Shown here: positions 39,647 to 49,137 of the stretch, piece after piece
How the letters are laid out: each line of letters opens with the position of its first letter
Position numbering within the stretch: position 1 is the first letter of the stretch
Assembly (NCBI GenBank): GCA_001599355.1
Contig: BCGQ01000001.1
Location: 1,987,135-2,051,134 of the forward strand
Length of the DNA: 64,000 nucleotides
Reading direction: 5' to 3'
Source: Nakazawaea peltata
Lineage: Eukaryota > Ascomycota > Pichiomycetes > Alaninales > Pachysolenaceae
The notes under the pieces: model-generated
What the model was told of the DNA's origin: nothing
What the model saw: only the letters and a program-made list of their open reading frames with translations
The model's database searches: none
Translations under genes and position numbers: made by a program

Positions 39647-40006
39647 TTTTAAACTTAACTGTTGTGAGTAACCAGTATGAAGGAGTTGATGAATATGAAA
39701 TAAATTTTTTTAATTAAAAGAAAAAAAGGAGGAAAAAAAAGACGAAAAAGTTGAAAAATTTTTTCTTAGTGTGTAGGTGGTGTTATGATGTAAGAAATGG
39801 GGAAGGAGCACTGCGCAGAAGGGTAGCCCTAATTAGGGTTAATCTTTCAAATTTTTCTGTATTGATTGCACGACTGATTTGTGATCCGTGAATTTTAGAC
39901 TTCCCGATAAAGTAAGAGAATCTACTTCCCATTTAAGATTATTTATCTGGGGTACTTAAGGTGAGGAAGGGTCGTAACGTGGTATCGAGACATCATCGAG
40001 AGACGA
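39647..40006. promoter_or_regulatory. Divergent promoter of RPL28 and the transporter, Tbf1-like palindrome
   Basis: AGCCCTAATTAGGGTT at 39825-39840 joins AGCCCTAA with TTAGGGTT, two inverted matches to the Tbf1 consensus (A[A/G]CCCTAA). It lies about 180 bp upstream of the RPL28 ATG. Tbf1 is the established general ribosomal-protein regulator in Candida albicans and other non-Saccharomyces yeasts. A-rich and T-rich tracts at 39700-39765 lie nearer the RPL28 start. Confidence 0.6.
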
Positions 40007-41497
40007 ATGACTGACCTGGAAGTTCAAAATAGACTCATAAGCGGGTCATCGACCACTCCAGAGCTCTCAAATATCCCAATTGATGAGCAAATCGCCTCAA
40101 ATAAATACAGCTTACAATTGATAGTGGCCGTGCTGGTTGCCTGTTTAAGTTCAATCCAGTATGGGTATCATATGTCGGAATTGAATGCTCCTGAGCAGAT
40201 CTACACGTGTCAGAAGTCTGTCGCTGGACCTAATGGCGATTATCTGAGCTCATTCTTTGGATCCCTCGGGTACGAGCAGTGTATCCCATTGAGCTCCAAT
40301 CAGATTGGTCTAGTCACTTCTATCTTTTCCATTGGAGGGTTCTTTGGGTCGGTATATGCCGGTAAATTGGCTGACAAGTATGGTAGAAAGAAGTTGTTCT
40401 TGGTGAACTCGCTGTTTTTTGTCTTGGGGTCATCAATTGAGACCTTGGCCAATGGTAGTTTGTCTATAACTTTGGGTAGATTTGTGTCTGGATTGGGAGC
40501 TGGAAGTGGTATTGTGGTTACTCCATTATACATCAATGAGGTGAGTCCACTTGCTTTGAGAGGTACTATGGGATCTATGAACCAGGTGTCTATTAATATA
40601 GGTATACTTTTGACCCAATTGTTACTGATAAATTGGGCCAATGATGAACAATGGAGATACATTTTGTTGGCTGGAACGATGATTGGTATTTTCAACTTTG
40701 TTGCCTCGTTTGTAATCGATGAGTCTCCTAAATGGTTGACTCTTGAAGGGAAGAGTGATGTAGGATTGGATGTTTTGATGAAGTTGAGGGATTCTAGCCT
40801 TTCCTCTTGTAGAGACGAAATTGAACATTGGAAGAATATCAAACAAACGAATGATTCTTCTAAAAGTGTTAGTTTCAAAAGATATTTTACTTCGAGTACT
40901 TACTCAAGATCTCGTGAAGTAGTCACTCTGATTATGGTAGGTCAACAGTTCTGTGGGATTAACTCTATTATATTCTACGGTGTCAAAGTATTGACTTCAT
41001 TATTTCCCAACAGTTCTGTTGCTATCAATTGTATGATCTCGGTTCTCAATGCTGTTCTTACTTTTGGAGCATCATTTATTATTGATAGTCAAGGCCGTAA
41101 ACCTATGCTTCTTCTTTCGGTATCGTTTATGGGTCTTCTGTCCTTCTCAATGGCTATTGGAATATTATTGAAATTGAGTGGGTTATCAGTGTTGAGTACT
41201 TTTGTTTATGTGGGATCTTTTGCCATTGGACTTGGTCCTATTCCATTCTTGATCATTTCCGAAGTGTCTCCAAACGATGTTAAAGGTATTGCTCAAAGTT
41301 ATGGAACAACTATGAATTGGTTACTGACTTTCTTAGTTGGATTTTTATTCCCAATTTTGAACAATGTTATGGGAGGAGCAGTATACTTTATTTTCGCCGG
41401 AGTCTCGCTGCTGTTCATCATCTTTATCTTGTATAAAGTCCCTGAAACCAAGGGGAAGAATACTTATGAAGAAGTATGGCAAGTTAGAGACGACTGA
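40007..41497 (+). CDS. MFS sugar-transporter-like protein, YBR241C/VPS73 type
   Basis: 496 residues with about 12 membrane spans. Family motifs are YGYHMSELNAPEQ after TM1, DKYGRKKLF, RFVSGLGAGSGIVVTPLYINE, IDESPKWL, GQQFCGINSIIFYGV and PETKGKNTYEEV. It belongs to the vacuolar YBR241C/Vps73 branch of the hexose-transporter family, whose substrate is not established. S. cerevisiae has two copies from genome duplication, next to YBR242W and next to RPL28/ARC1; this single gene has neighbours of both. CTG codons in TM1 (VAV-[CTG]-VACL) read well as Ala. Confidence 0.88.
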   Translation: MTDLEVQNRLISGSSTTPELSNIPIDEQIASNKYSLQLIVAVLVACLSSIQYGYHMSELNAPEQIYTCQKSVAGPNGDYLSSFFGSLGYEQCIPLSSNQIGLVTSIFSIGGFFGSVYAGKLADKYGRKKLFLVNSLFFVLGSSIETLANGSLSITLGRFVSGLGAGSGIVVTPLYINEVSPLALRGTMGSMNQVSINIGILLTQLLLINWANDEQWRYILLAGTMIGIFNFVASFVIDESPKWLTLEGKSDVGLDVLMKLRDSSLSSCRDEIEHWKNIKQTNDSSKSVSFKRYFTSSTYSRSREVVTLIMVGQQFCGINSIIFYGVKVLTSLFPNSSVAINCMISVLNAVLTFGASFIIDSQGRKPMLLLSVSFMGLLSFSMAIGILLKLSGLSVLSTFVYVGSFAIGLGPIPFLIISEVSPNDVKGIAQSYGTTMNWLLTFLVGFLFPILNNVMGGAVYFIFAGVSLLFIIFILYKVPETKGKNTYEEVWQVRDD

Positions 41498-41721
41498 ATA
41501 AACTATATAGATTAGTGTGGGGTAGGATTACTGTATTGGGTAATAAATATATTTCCATTTAGGGCATATAAATTCCTATTTAGGAAATGTAATGAATTTT
41601 CCGTTTTCGGGTATTTGATTTCCAAATTGGGCAATTTTCATCTCCAAAAAATACCTTCCAATTGTGGGGTACAATTTATAGGTATTTGTGAGGTTAGAAA
41701 GAAGGTGAAAGGACGTGAAAA

Positions 41722-42360
41722 ATGGTAGTTCCGCAGATCGATCCAAGTCAAATATCCTCATCGATCATTAATCAGATCTCGGAAGAAGAATATAACGCAT
41801 ATCTTGCCGATTCTGGACCTAATGATCTCTTTATGCTCCGCAATGAAGGCCAAAGGTTCTCACTTCACCCGGCTTACAGGATTCCATTGGTGATGGCAGT
41901 GTCTGGAACACTTGCAGGTGTGGCAGGGATGATTAATGGTTACTCTATAGAAGCACTGAGATATTTACTGCTGAATTCTCATCGACTTCCGAAGACTCAA
42001 AATGGATGGTTCTTCTATCATAAGAGAAAGAACTTTGTTTGTCTGAAAGGTGCCTTCCAACAGGCTGCCAAATCAGGAGTCAGACTTTCCAGTATGGTTG
42101 GAGCCACTTTTGGATTGGAACTGGCATTAGATTATCTTAGAGGAACTATTGATTTCGCCAATACTGCCATGAGTACGGCGACTATGGGATGGAGTTATGC
42201 TGCTTATTATGATCTTCCCAAATCGCTGACACAATCTTTAGTTCGTCGGGGATTTACTGCCGGTCTTGCTATCGGATTAATGCAAGATGGTCTTCAACTT
42301 CTTCAAGGCAATGATGTTTGGTATGTCAGAGTATTACGGAATAGTCTTGAGTCTTCTTAA
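41722..42360 (+). CDS. TIM17/22/23-superfamily-like mitochondrial membrane protein
   Basis: 212 residues. Two to four hydrophobic glycine-rich segments are visible (VMAVSGTLAGVAGMINGY; VGATFGLELALDYLRG). An RGTIDFANTAMST stretch resembles the RGKxDxxN pattern of the Tim17/22/23 fold. I do not recognise a specific S. cerevisiae orthologue. A role in the mitochondrial inner membrane is inferred from the fold only. Tail to tail with DOM34, 15 bp apart. Confidence 0.6.
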   Translation: MVVPQIDPSQISSSIINQISEEEYNAYLADSGPNDLFMLRNEGQRFSLHPAYRIPLVMAVSGTLAGVAGMINGYSIEALRYLLLNSHRLPKTQNGWFFYHKRKNFVCLKGAFQQAAKSGVRLSSMVGATFGLELALDYLRGTIDFANTAMSTATMGWSYAAYYDLPKSLTQSLVRRGFTAGLAIGLMQDGLQLLQGNDVWYVRVLRNSLESS

Positions 42361-42375
42361 TTTATTTAACTTTAT

Positions 42376-43524
42376 TTATTCATCGTCATCGTCAAGTCCA
42401 GGGATTGGATATCTGAGAATCACAGCAATACCGGTTAATTCATCCAATTGAATACCGGAATCATGTAAACTTGAAAATACAATCACTTTGGCTCCAGTTT
42501 CCTTGGCTTCTTCGGTGATCTCAATATAGAATTTTCTTTGTTGGATATCATCGCTTCTAAATAACGTATCAGTAATTAAGAGAGTATCAACGGAACCGAC
42601 ATGATCACGGACAGCTTTTTGAACTTCTTCTTTACCATAATATGCTTGATCTTCATCTTTATTTAAAGCTTCCAAGAATTCTTCTAATACGAGAACCTCT
42701 TCTCTGAATTTTGTATCGCTCAATTGCTTTTGTAAGTCAGGACTCTTCAAGATCTCCTCTAAACCTTGTAAATAACCGGTGGATGAATGAGTAACGATGA
42801 ATTTATTCTTGCTCAGCAACAAAGATTTGTCATTTTTCAAAGTGAATTGTTTCATGATGTACTCATGAAATCTTTTAGCCACAAAACCTGGGGACAGAAT
42901 GATGACTACCTTCAATTTTTCCAAGTTGAAATGTCTCAACATAGAGTCATATGTCAATTGTAAGAAACGATCATAACTCTTCTCATGCAGTGAATTGTCC
43001 CCCCTCTTCTTCTTGGGTATACTCTTCTCGACTTTATTTCTAAGCAAGGTCATATTCTCTGTGATCAAACAAATATGGGCAATTCCTTCATCCATGATGA
43101 CGGCACCTACTTCGGCCTTCTCCTCGATGGAGCACAGTTTAGTAATGATATCATAAGCTACTTGGTCCCATTCATTCTTGGTCAATGTGAAGGGCACGTG
43201 AAACTCTAATTCGGTAGTGTGATAAGACCCAACTGGGACGTCGTCGTTCGGGGTAGTGGTTTTTCCGCGAATTCTCATCATTTCTTCAGACGCGGTAAAT
43301 TCCACATCTTCGATCTTGATACTTAAATTCAATACTTTACGTTCTGTCTTTGCTTTACCTCCTTCCTTCGATGACATTTTCTTGATGTTTCTGGTGGTCT
43401 TCATCTTGAGTATGTCATCTTTCTGGATTAAATTGTAGATGGCCCAGAGATCTTCTTTGTCGGTGGCGACCAAGGTCACGAAACCGCTGGCATCTTTTTG
43501 GAACGATTGGTTGATGAGTTTCAT
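42376..43524 (-). CDS. DOM34: Ribosome rescue factor DOM34 (Pelota)
   Basis: A 382-residue eRF1-like protein that, with HBS1, splits stalled ribosomes in no-go and non-stop decay. Three domains are visible: Sm-like N-terminal (1-130; MKLINQSFQKDASGFVTLVATDKEDLW), central eRF1-2 (about 135-270, HICLITEN, IILSPGFVAKRFHEY, FIVTHSSTGYLQGLEEIL) and C-terminal eRF1-3 (about 275-375, VDTLLITDTLFRSDD, GIAVILRYP). No GGQ motif is present, as expected for Pelota. The acidic end LDDDDE is typical. Length matches S. cerevisiae (386). Confidence 0.96.
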   Translation of the reverse strand: MKLINQSFQKDASGFVTLVATDKEDLWAIYNLIQKDDILKMKTTRNIKKMSSKEGGKAKTERKVLNLSIKIEDVEFTASEEMMRIRGKTTTPNDDVPVGSYHTTELEFHVPFTLTKNEWDQVAYDIITKLCSIEEKAEVGAVIMDEGIAHICLITENMTLLRNKVEKSIPKKKRGDNSLHEKSYDRFLQLTYDSMLRHFNLEKLKVVIILSPGFVAKRFHEYIMKQFTLKNDKSLLLSKNKFIVTHSSTGYLQGLEEILKSPDLQKQLSDTKFREEVLVLEEFLEALNKDEDQAYYGKEEVQKAVRDHVGSVDTLLITDTLFRSDDIQQRKFYIEITEEAKETGAKVIVFSSLHDSGIQLDELTGIAVILRYPIPGLDDDDE

Positions 43525-43866
43525 TTCTGGTGGGGGTCAGTAATATAAGTGAAGGGTAGGGTTGAATTTGGATATTTTGATGGTGTGAAGGGAGCCCTTA
43601 AACTTCTTAATTAGGAAATTTTCACATCACATTTCTCAATTTAAGAACGCCCCTGAATAACTATATTGGGAAATTTAATTGAACATCTCTCTCTCAACTA
43701 TAACGCCCCCAAACTACCCTATTAGTATACTGAATCAAGGAGTTTGCAATAAGTCGTGCATATTCTCCCAATTCAATAAAACTTTTCGTCGCTCGCCCTT
43801 TGAGTCAAGATCTTGGGGAGGAAGAAGAGTTCAGAGAAGGTTGTAAGAAGGTTAAAAACAAGAAGA
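43525..43866. other. Divergent promoter of DOM34 and ARC1
   Basis: 342 bp, A/T-rich, with no gene. The ARC1 frame runs upstream to a TTG at 43813, but the first ATG (43867) is used. Confidence 0.5.
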
Positions 43867-45009
43867 ATGAGTGATATTACAGCTAAATTTGAGAAGTTGT
43901 CGTTTGCTGAGGCTGCCGAGTCCGCTGACGCTTCAAAATTCCCAGAATTATCCCTGGATCAATTGGCTTTACAATCTCAATGGATCACTTTGGCTGGTCG
44001 TTTGCCTGAGGGATTGGCCGAGTTGAACCTGACTTTGAAGGACAAGACTTACCTTTTAGGAAACCTGCCATCTACCACAGATATCACTGTTTTCGTCCAA
44101 GTTCTTCCATCTTTGAGAAAGTTGACCTCTAACCTGGAAGATGTCGCTTCTTATAGACATATTTTGAGATGGGGAGATTTGATTCAGTCTAGTTTGGTTG
44201 AGGTTCCAGCTGAGGAGAAGTTGGTTCTTGATTATGATATTTCTATTCCAAGGGAGATTAAGGCTAAGCCAGAGAAGAAGGGTAAGGATGGAAAGGATGG
44301 TAAGAAGGAGGGTAAAACTGATAAGAAGGATGCTGCCGGTGCTGGTGCTGCCGGTGCTGCCGGTGCTGCCGCTTCCGGTAAATCTCCAGAAGAAATCGCC
44401 GCCGAAAAGAAAGCTAAAGCCGAAGCCAAGAAAGCCGCTAAAGCTAAACTGAACGCTGAAAAAGCCGCTAAAGAACTGGCTGCTCAAGTCCCACCAAACC
44501 CATCCATGATCGACTTCCGTGTTGGTTTCATCGAAAAGGCCATTAAGCACCCAGATGCTGACGGTTTATACGTTTCCACCATCCATATGGGTGATGCTGA
44601 AGGTCCAAGAACCATTTGTTCAGGTTTGGTCAAGTTTGTTTCTTTGGAAGACATGCAACAACGTTACGTCGTCACCATTGCTAACTTGAAACCTGTCACC
44701 ATGAGAGGTATCAAGTCCTTTGGTATGGTCTTGTGTGCTTCTACTCACGATCACGAGAAGGTTGAGTTTGTCAACCCACCCCCAGGATCTCAACCTGGTG
44801 ACAAGATCTTCTTTGAAGGTTACGATGGTGAACCATTGGCTCAATTGAACCCTAAGAAGAAGATTTGGGAAGCTTGTCAACCAAACTTCTCCACCAATGA
44901 GAACTTCGAAGTCATTTACAAGCAAGAAGGTAAGCCAGATGCTAAATTGGTCAATAAGAAGGGTGAAATTTTACACAACTCTACTATTGTCAGTGCCAAT
45001 GTCAGCTGA
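43867..45009 (+). CDS. ARC1: tRNA-binding aminoacyl-tRNA synthetase cofactor ARC1
   Basis: 380 residues from ATG 43867. Arc1 binds MetRS and GluRS and delivers tRNA to them. A GST-like N-terminal domain (about 1-125) is followed by a Lys/Ala/Gly linker (about 130-205, with a GGTGCTGCC-type repeat at about 44336-44370) and an EMAPII-like tRNA-binding OB domain (about 212-380; RVGFIEKAIKHPDADGLYV, RTICSGLVKFV, MRGIKSFGMVLCAS). CTG codons at 44449 and 44476 lie inside the Lys/Ala-rich linker and read naturally as Ala. Beside MLC1 and the VPS73-like transporter, its S. cerevisiae neighbours. Confidence 0.95.
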   Translation: MSDITAKFEKLSFAEAAESADASKFPELSLDQLALQSQWITLAGRLPEGLAELNLTLKDKTYLLGNLPSTTDITVFVQVLPSLRKLTSNLEDVASYRHILRWGDLIQSSLVEVPAEEKLVLDYDISIPREIKAKPEKKGKDGKDGKKEGKTDKKDAAGAGAAGAAGAAASGKSPEEIAAEKKAKAEAKKAAKAKLNAEKAAKELAAQVPPNPSMIDFRVGFIEKAIKHPDADGLYVSTIHMGDAEGPRTICSGLVKFVSLEDMQQRYVVTIANLKPVTMRGIKSFGMVLCASTHDHEKVEFVNPPPGSQPGDKIFFEGYDGEPLAQLNPKKKIWEACQPNFSTNENFEVIYKQEGKPDAKLVNKKGEILHNSTIVSANVS

Positions 45010-45511
45010 TTTATCATTATGTATTGAATATAAAGCACTAATGTTGATATGATTTGTAAATTTGAAGTAAATTAATTATCTTTGAAATTTTTATGTGTCA
45101 ACGTGTCAGTGTCATTGTGTCACTAGACATGTTCCTTTCTTATCTCTTCTCCGGATCTCTATGTTCCCCCCTCACTAGCCACCCCCTTTTCTGAAGCTGC
45201 CCCACCTCCACTTTTTTTTCCGCTTTATTTTTTTGCTTTCCCTTTTTTGTCTCCTCGCCAAAGTACCAAATCTCTGGGCATCAAGCAATATCAGCTGAAA
45301 CAAGTAGTAGTACAAATTTGACTATTTGTATTGTGTGATTAGATCCGGATATTTGACGCAAATTCTGGATTCGGTAATCTCCACCTCAAAAAATAGCCAC
45401 AATTATTTCAAATCAGTTATCCGCTCATACAATAAGATACGAGTACAGAGATATATGGGCACATATTACTGAGAATCCCACCGTTATTAATAGCTAATTT
45501 GTATTATAGTC
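45010..45511. other. Intergenic between ARC1 and ERT1
   Basis: 502 bp holding the ARC1 3' flank and ERT1 promoter. Pyrimidine/T-rich tract at about 45120-45255. No gene seen. Confidence 0.5.
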
Positions 45512-47218
45512 ATGGAGCAATCCCAAAAAGACAATGGGAGCTCGTCAAGCGATCCAACATCGGTTGGTGAAACCCCGAAAGATCACCCCAACGATGGAAC
45601 ATCAACACCGACTGTGAAAGAGATCCTCCCCAAACCTGAAGACCCTCCAAAGAAGCGTCGGCGAAGACTCCATAAGAAGATCAAAAGAGCATGCAAACCA
45701 TGTCACGACTCACATATTCATTGTGAAGAATCAAGACCATGTGCAAGATGTGTACAGAGAGGAATAGCCAACTTATGTGTTGATGCTCCTAGAAAGCAGA
45801 AGAAATATTTGAGTGATGTACCGATGACGACTCTAATGCTGCCGGCTCCTAGCACGGTACCTCAGCAAGTGGCACAGATGCGTAATCATTTGCCTATACT
45901 ACCGCTGCCCCCTCAATCAAGAAACAGTCCGCATCTGGTACCTCAACAACAAACATCGGTACCATGGCCGAAGGCCGAAGCCAGTCCAGCCAATTCGACT
46001 CCTAATTATGCTTCTCCATTAAGTCATTTCCAATATAAAGCTCCAGAATCAGAATCTCCACTGGAAAGTATCTACTCACCTCAACATTCATCTTCTCAAC
46101 AGACCGATACCTTCAGAAAGTCGCTCTTCCTGAGTAATGCTGCAGATTTAGAGTACTCATTCTTGGGGAATATGTTGAATGACACTTTCTCCCCAAATTC
46201 TCATAGTCCTTCCAGTTATCCTTCTCATATGGGGTCGACTCCTCAACTGCAACCTGTATCATATAGAATCCCACAACTCCCCGTCCAACCAAAACCTCAA
46301 TACGAAAAAAGACAATCCCTACATTCAATAGGTAGTGCCGGCTCGATCTACAGTGATTCCCCAAGGTACGATGCCCTGGTAAACCAGTACTACATTGGAC
46401 CTGTCCATGGAGTCAATGAAGAAGTAAGAGACTGGATCAGCTTACCCGATGTCACCGATATAATACGAGAGAAAGAACTGATCAACCCTCCTCCAAAGTC
46501 ATTCTTCAACAATCGAGCAGATGCCGTCTCGTTCTCGATCGGACTCTCTAGTGAAGACGAATATAATCGTAAAGTAATAGACCAAGACAACATTAAGGCC
46601 AAGCACAGTGGGCTACGATACAAAGAACCATCAGAAATCTACAAACTTATCCAAAGTCCCTTCAGCTACTACCCAGGGTATCATCAATTGTTGAACTATT
46701 TGACCTCCAGATTCAATAAGACCCAGTTATTTTCAATGCTGAAAACCATGGCCGAGTATCGTCCTTCCTTCATCCTGCTGACATGTAACTTGAAAGAAGA
46801 CGACTTGATCTTCATGGAACAATGCTTCCAGCGGACATTATTAGAGTACGACAACTACATCTCCATCAGTGGGACCCCAACTATCGTCTGGAGACGTACC
46901 GGTCAGATCCTGTACGTGGGGAACGAGTTCTCCATCCTCACAGGCTGGAGTAAAGAACAATTACTAGACAAAGTGACATTGATAGTGGAACTTCTAGACG
47001 ACAAATCGGTGTTGGAGTACTTCCAATTGTTCAACAAGATTGCATTTGCCGACTTCACAGGTGCCAGTATGAGTGAATGTACATTAATCTCACCAAAAGA
47101 TCAGAAAATCAGGTGCCGGTGCTTAATCACCTTGAAAAGAGACGTTTTCGGTATCCCAATGATGATAATTGGGAATTTTCTTCCGATATTGAGCGATTAC
47201 GGAGAAATAGAAAAATAA
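45512..47218 (+). CDS. ERT1: Zn2Cys6 regulator of gluconeogenesis ERT1
   Basis: 568 residues. The binuclear zinc cluster (about 62-92) reads C-X2-C-X6-C-X5-C-X2-C-X8-C and is followed by VDAPRKQKKYL, nearly identical to S. cerevisiae Ert1. FLSNAADLEYS, PFSYYPGYHQLLNYLTSRFN and the C-terminal PAS-like domain (about 430-565; GTPTIVWRRTGQILYVGNEFSILTGW) also match. It switches genes for gluconeogenesis and non-fermentable carbon use. ATG at 45512 is first in frame. Ends 41 bp from the MLC1 stop, convergent. ERT1 is YBR239C in S. cerevisiae, two genes from YBR241C. Confidence 0.93.
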   Translation: MEQSQKDNGSSSSDPTSVGETPKDHPNDGTSTPTVKEILPKPEDPPKKRRRRLHKKIKRACKPCHDSHIHCEESRPCARCVQRGIANLCVDAPRKQKKYLSDVPMTTLMLPAPSTVPQQVAQMRNHLPILPLPPQSRNSPHLVPQQQTSVPWPKAEASPANSTPNYASPLSHFQYKAPESESPLESIYSPQHSSSQQTDTFRKSLFLSNAADLEYSFLGNMLNDTFSPNSHSPSSYPSHMGSTPQLQPVSYRIPQLPVQPKPQYEKRQSLHSIGSAGSIYSDSPRYDALVNQYYIGPVHGVNEEVRDWISLPDVTDIIREKELINPPPKSFFNNRADAVSFSIGLSSEDEYNRKVIDQDNIKAKHSGLRYKEPSEIYKLIQSPFSYYPGYHQLLNYLTSRFNKTQLFSMLKTMAEYRPSFILLTCNLKEDDLIFMEQCFQRTLLEYDNYISISGTPTIVWRRTGQILYVGNEFSILTGWSKEQLLDKVTLIVELLDDKSVLEYFQLFNKIAFADFTGASMSECTLISPKDQKIRCRCLITLKRDVFGIPMMIIGNFLPILSDYGEIEK

Positions 47219-47259
47219 AAAACCTTCCATATTCGTTTATATATAAATTCCAACCATGT

Positions 47260-47742
47260 TTATTGGGCCAAGATAGACTTAACAAATTCAACGTAGTCAA
47301 CATTACCATCATCAGTGACATTGACACCCTTTAATAATTCGTCAACTTCGGCATCGGACAATTTTTCTCCAATGCTGGTCAAAATATAACGTAATTCACC
47401 AACTCCAATGAACCCTGTCAAACTCTTGTCGAATACTTGGAAACCTCTAATGTAATCTTCTGGTTGACCTAAAGGTTTGAATCCATCTGGTCTGTCGATG
47501 ATCTTGACATATGTGTCGAAGTCCAAGTCCTTGTCTCCTAATTGTTGTTGCAAATCAGCAATCTCAGCCAAAGTTGGGTTCTGTCCAACGGCTCTCAACA
47601 AATCTCCCAAGTTATCTTGAGAAACCTTTCCTGTTCCCTTCTTGTCGAATAAAGAGAAGGCGTCTTTGTAAGTTTTTGTATTAGACTATCAGCGCGTTAG
47701 TACTCACCATCACTGTTATCACCATTCCACCCTACTTACCAT
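47260..47742 (-). CDS. MLC1: Myosin essential light chain MLC1, spliced after the ATG
   Basis: A 142-residue calmodulin-like light chain for Myo1/Myo2 and Iqg1 in cytokinesis and polarised transport. Exon 1 is only the ATG (47740-47742). The intron is 47686-47739 (54 bp; GTAAGT; branch TACTAAC at 47696-47702; acceptor ATAG). Exon 2 is 47260-47685 (SNTKTYKDAFSLFDKKGTG and onward). EF-hand relics are degenerate, as in the family; GELRYILTSIGEKLSDAEVDELLKG matches Mlc1 closely. Without the intron the frame would start at an internal Met (47610) and lose the first EF hand. Confidence 0.94.
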
Positions 47743-49137
47743 GTTTACTCGCTTTACAATCAATGCTGTGGCGCTAATCGTTGTCAATTTCAACCCTTTT
47801 TATTTGTTTATAATTTTTTTACCTCTTTCGATCTACAGCTAGAAGAGCTGAGCCAAAACAAATTTCTTAGTTTGGAATAATGACACGGGGATTTGAGAAA
47901 AATGTTGGCAGACAGAAAAAGGGGGAATTTGACGCGTGCGTGGTAAGGGGTCGAGGGGTCTCAGGCAGGGGAAATTAAATGAGAAATTGAAGGGTGGAAA
48001 GTGAGGGCACTCCTTTGCGGATCTGATCAGGCACTATCAGGCACTTTGAGGAACTTCCAGCCACATCTCGCACTAACAAAAAAACCTTGCGATGCCTCCC
48101 AGCGCACCCACCAGGAACAGTGCAACCCAAATCGATCAGATCAAAATTCAAATCTTCAGCTTCTATAAATAAAATCAATATATGTTCTACAGCACTCAGT
48201 CTCGGAACGAAAATAAAATTCAATCAGACCAACCTAGAGAGCATTTATTACGATCTACTTGCTGGAAACTTGTCACGTCCGAACCGAAACAAGATACACA
48301 ATGCAGATGAGTTGAGTTGATATTTTCTTAAGTATTATCAAATTAACGGCTCTTATCCTTTAGTTCCTTGCAGGACCCCTGAAATATTTCAGTTTTTATT
48401 CACCTGAAAAATTCCCCCCTGTAGACAAGAGGATGGCACAGACCACAAGAAAACCCAACCAGCAAACCCTCCAACACGTTTCGGTAACAACCATCCTTCT
48501 AGTTCGCATTCAATATTACTCTACATGCATCTCCCTAATGCCCAGCTACATCCACACTAACTACAAACTTTCTTCCCTTGTTTTAGCCCGGACTTTGTTC
48601 TTTTCTAAGTAAATTTTCCTTCAGCTTCTAAATATATCTCCGGCTGAAAATGACAGTAGAGAGTGCTGTTTGCTTTTAGCGCCCTAGTCCTAAATGGGTA
48701 TGATCTGAGAATTCTTAGTGTTGTAAACAACCATTGTTGTCCATTGGACTAAAAAATGCGGCCAAATCTACCCAGATATATATAAATGTGGTTATGCATT
48801 TTACTATTGTATTTTGTCTCCATTTCCTCGTAATGTATCTTTGGTAGTCGTTGAATTGCTACTTATATTTGGGATTAATCGCTTAGTTCAGCGTTCCTGA
48901 CCCACTTTGGCGTTCCTGACCCACTTTGGCGTTCCTAACCTTCCAGGGCGACTTCCATCCATCGATCCCCCATCCACCACAATTCCCCTTGTTTCCACAA
49001 CTCCCCTTGTTTCTCCAACTCCCCCAATTTTTACCCCCTCAAAATTCCTCAGCAGATTTTTCTCTCCTGCTTATTTTTGATCATTTGACGAAAATCCACT
49101 AGTCATCTCAACCATCATTTATACAGAAGGAAAGCGA
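47743..49137. other. Divergent 1.4-kb spacer, MLC1/DPH7
   Basis: No supported gene. It contains a 19-bp tandem repeat GCGTTCCTGACCCACTTTG at 48891-48909 and 48910-48928 with a partial third copy to 48940, about 200 bp upstream of DPH7. A C-rich stretch follows (48960-49040). The short ORF at 48087-48320 has no features. Confidence 0.55.
48891..48940 (+). repeat. 19-bp tandem repeat upstream of DPH7
   Basis: Two perfect 19-bp copies and a 12-bp partial third. Each unit contains GACCCACTTTG. It could be a repeated factor site; nothing more is supported. Confidence 0.85.

Noticed and set aside
48087-48320. 77-codon ORF between MLC1 and DPH7
   Set aside because: No family features and random-looking composition.
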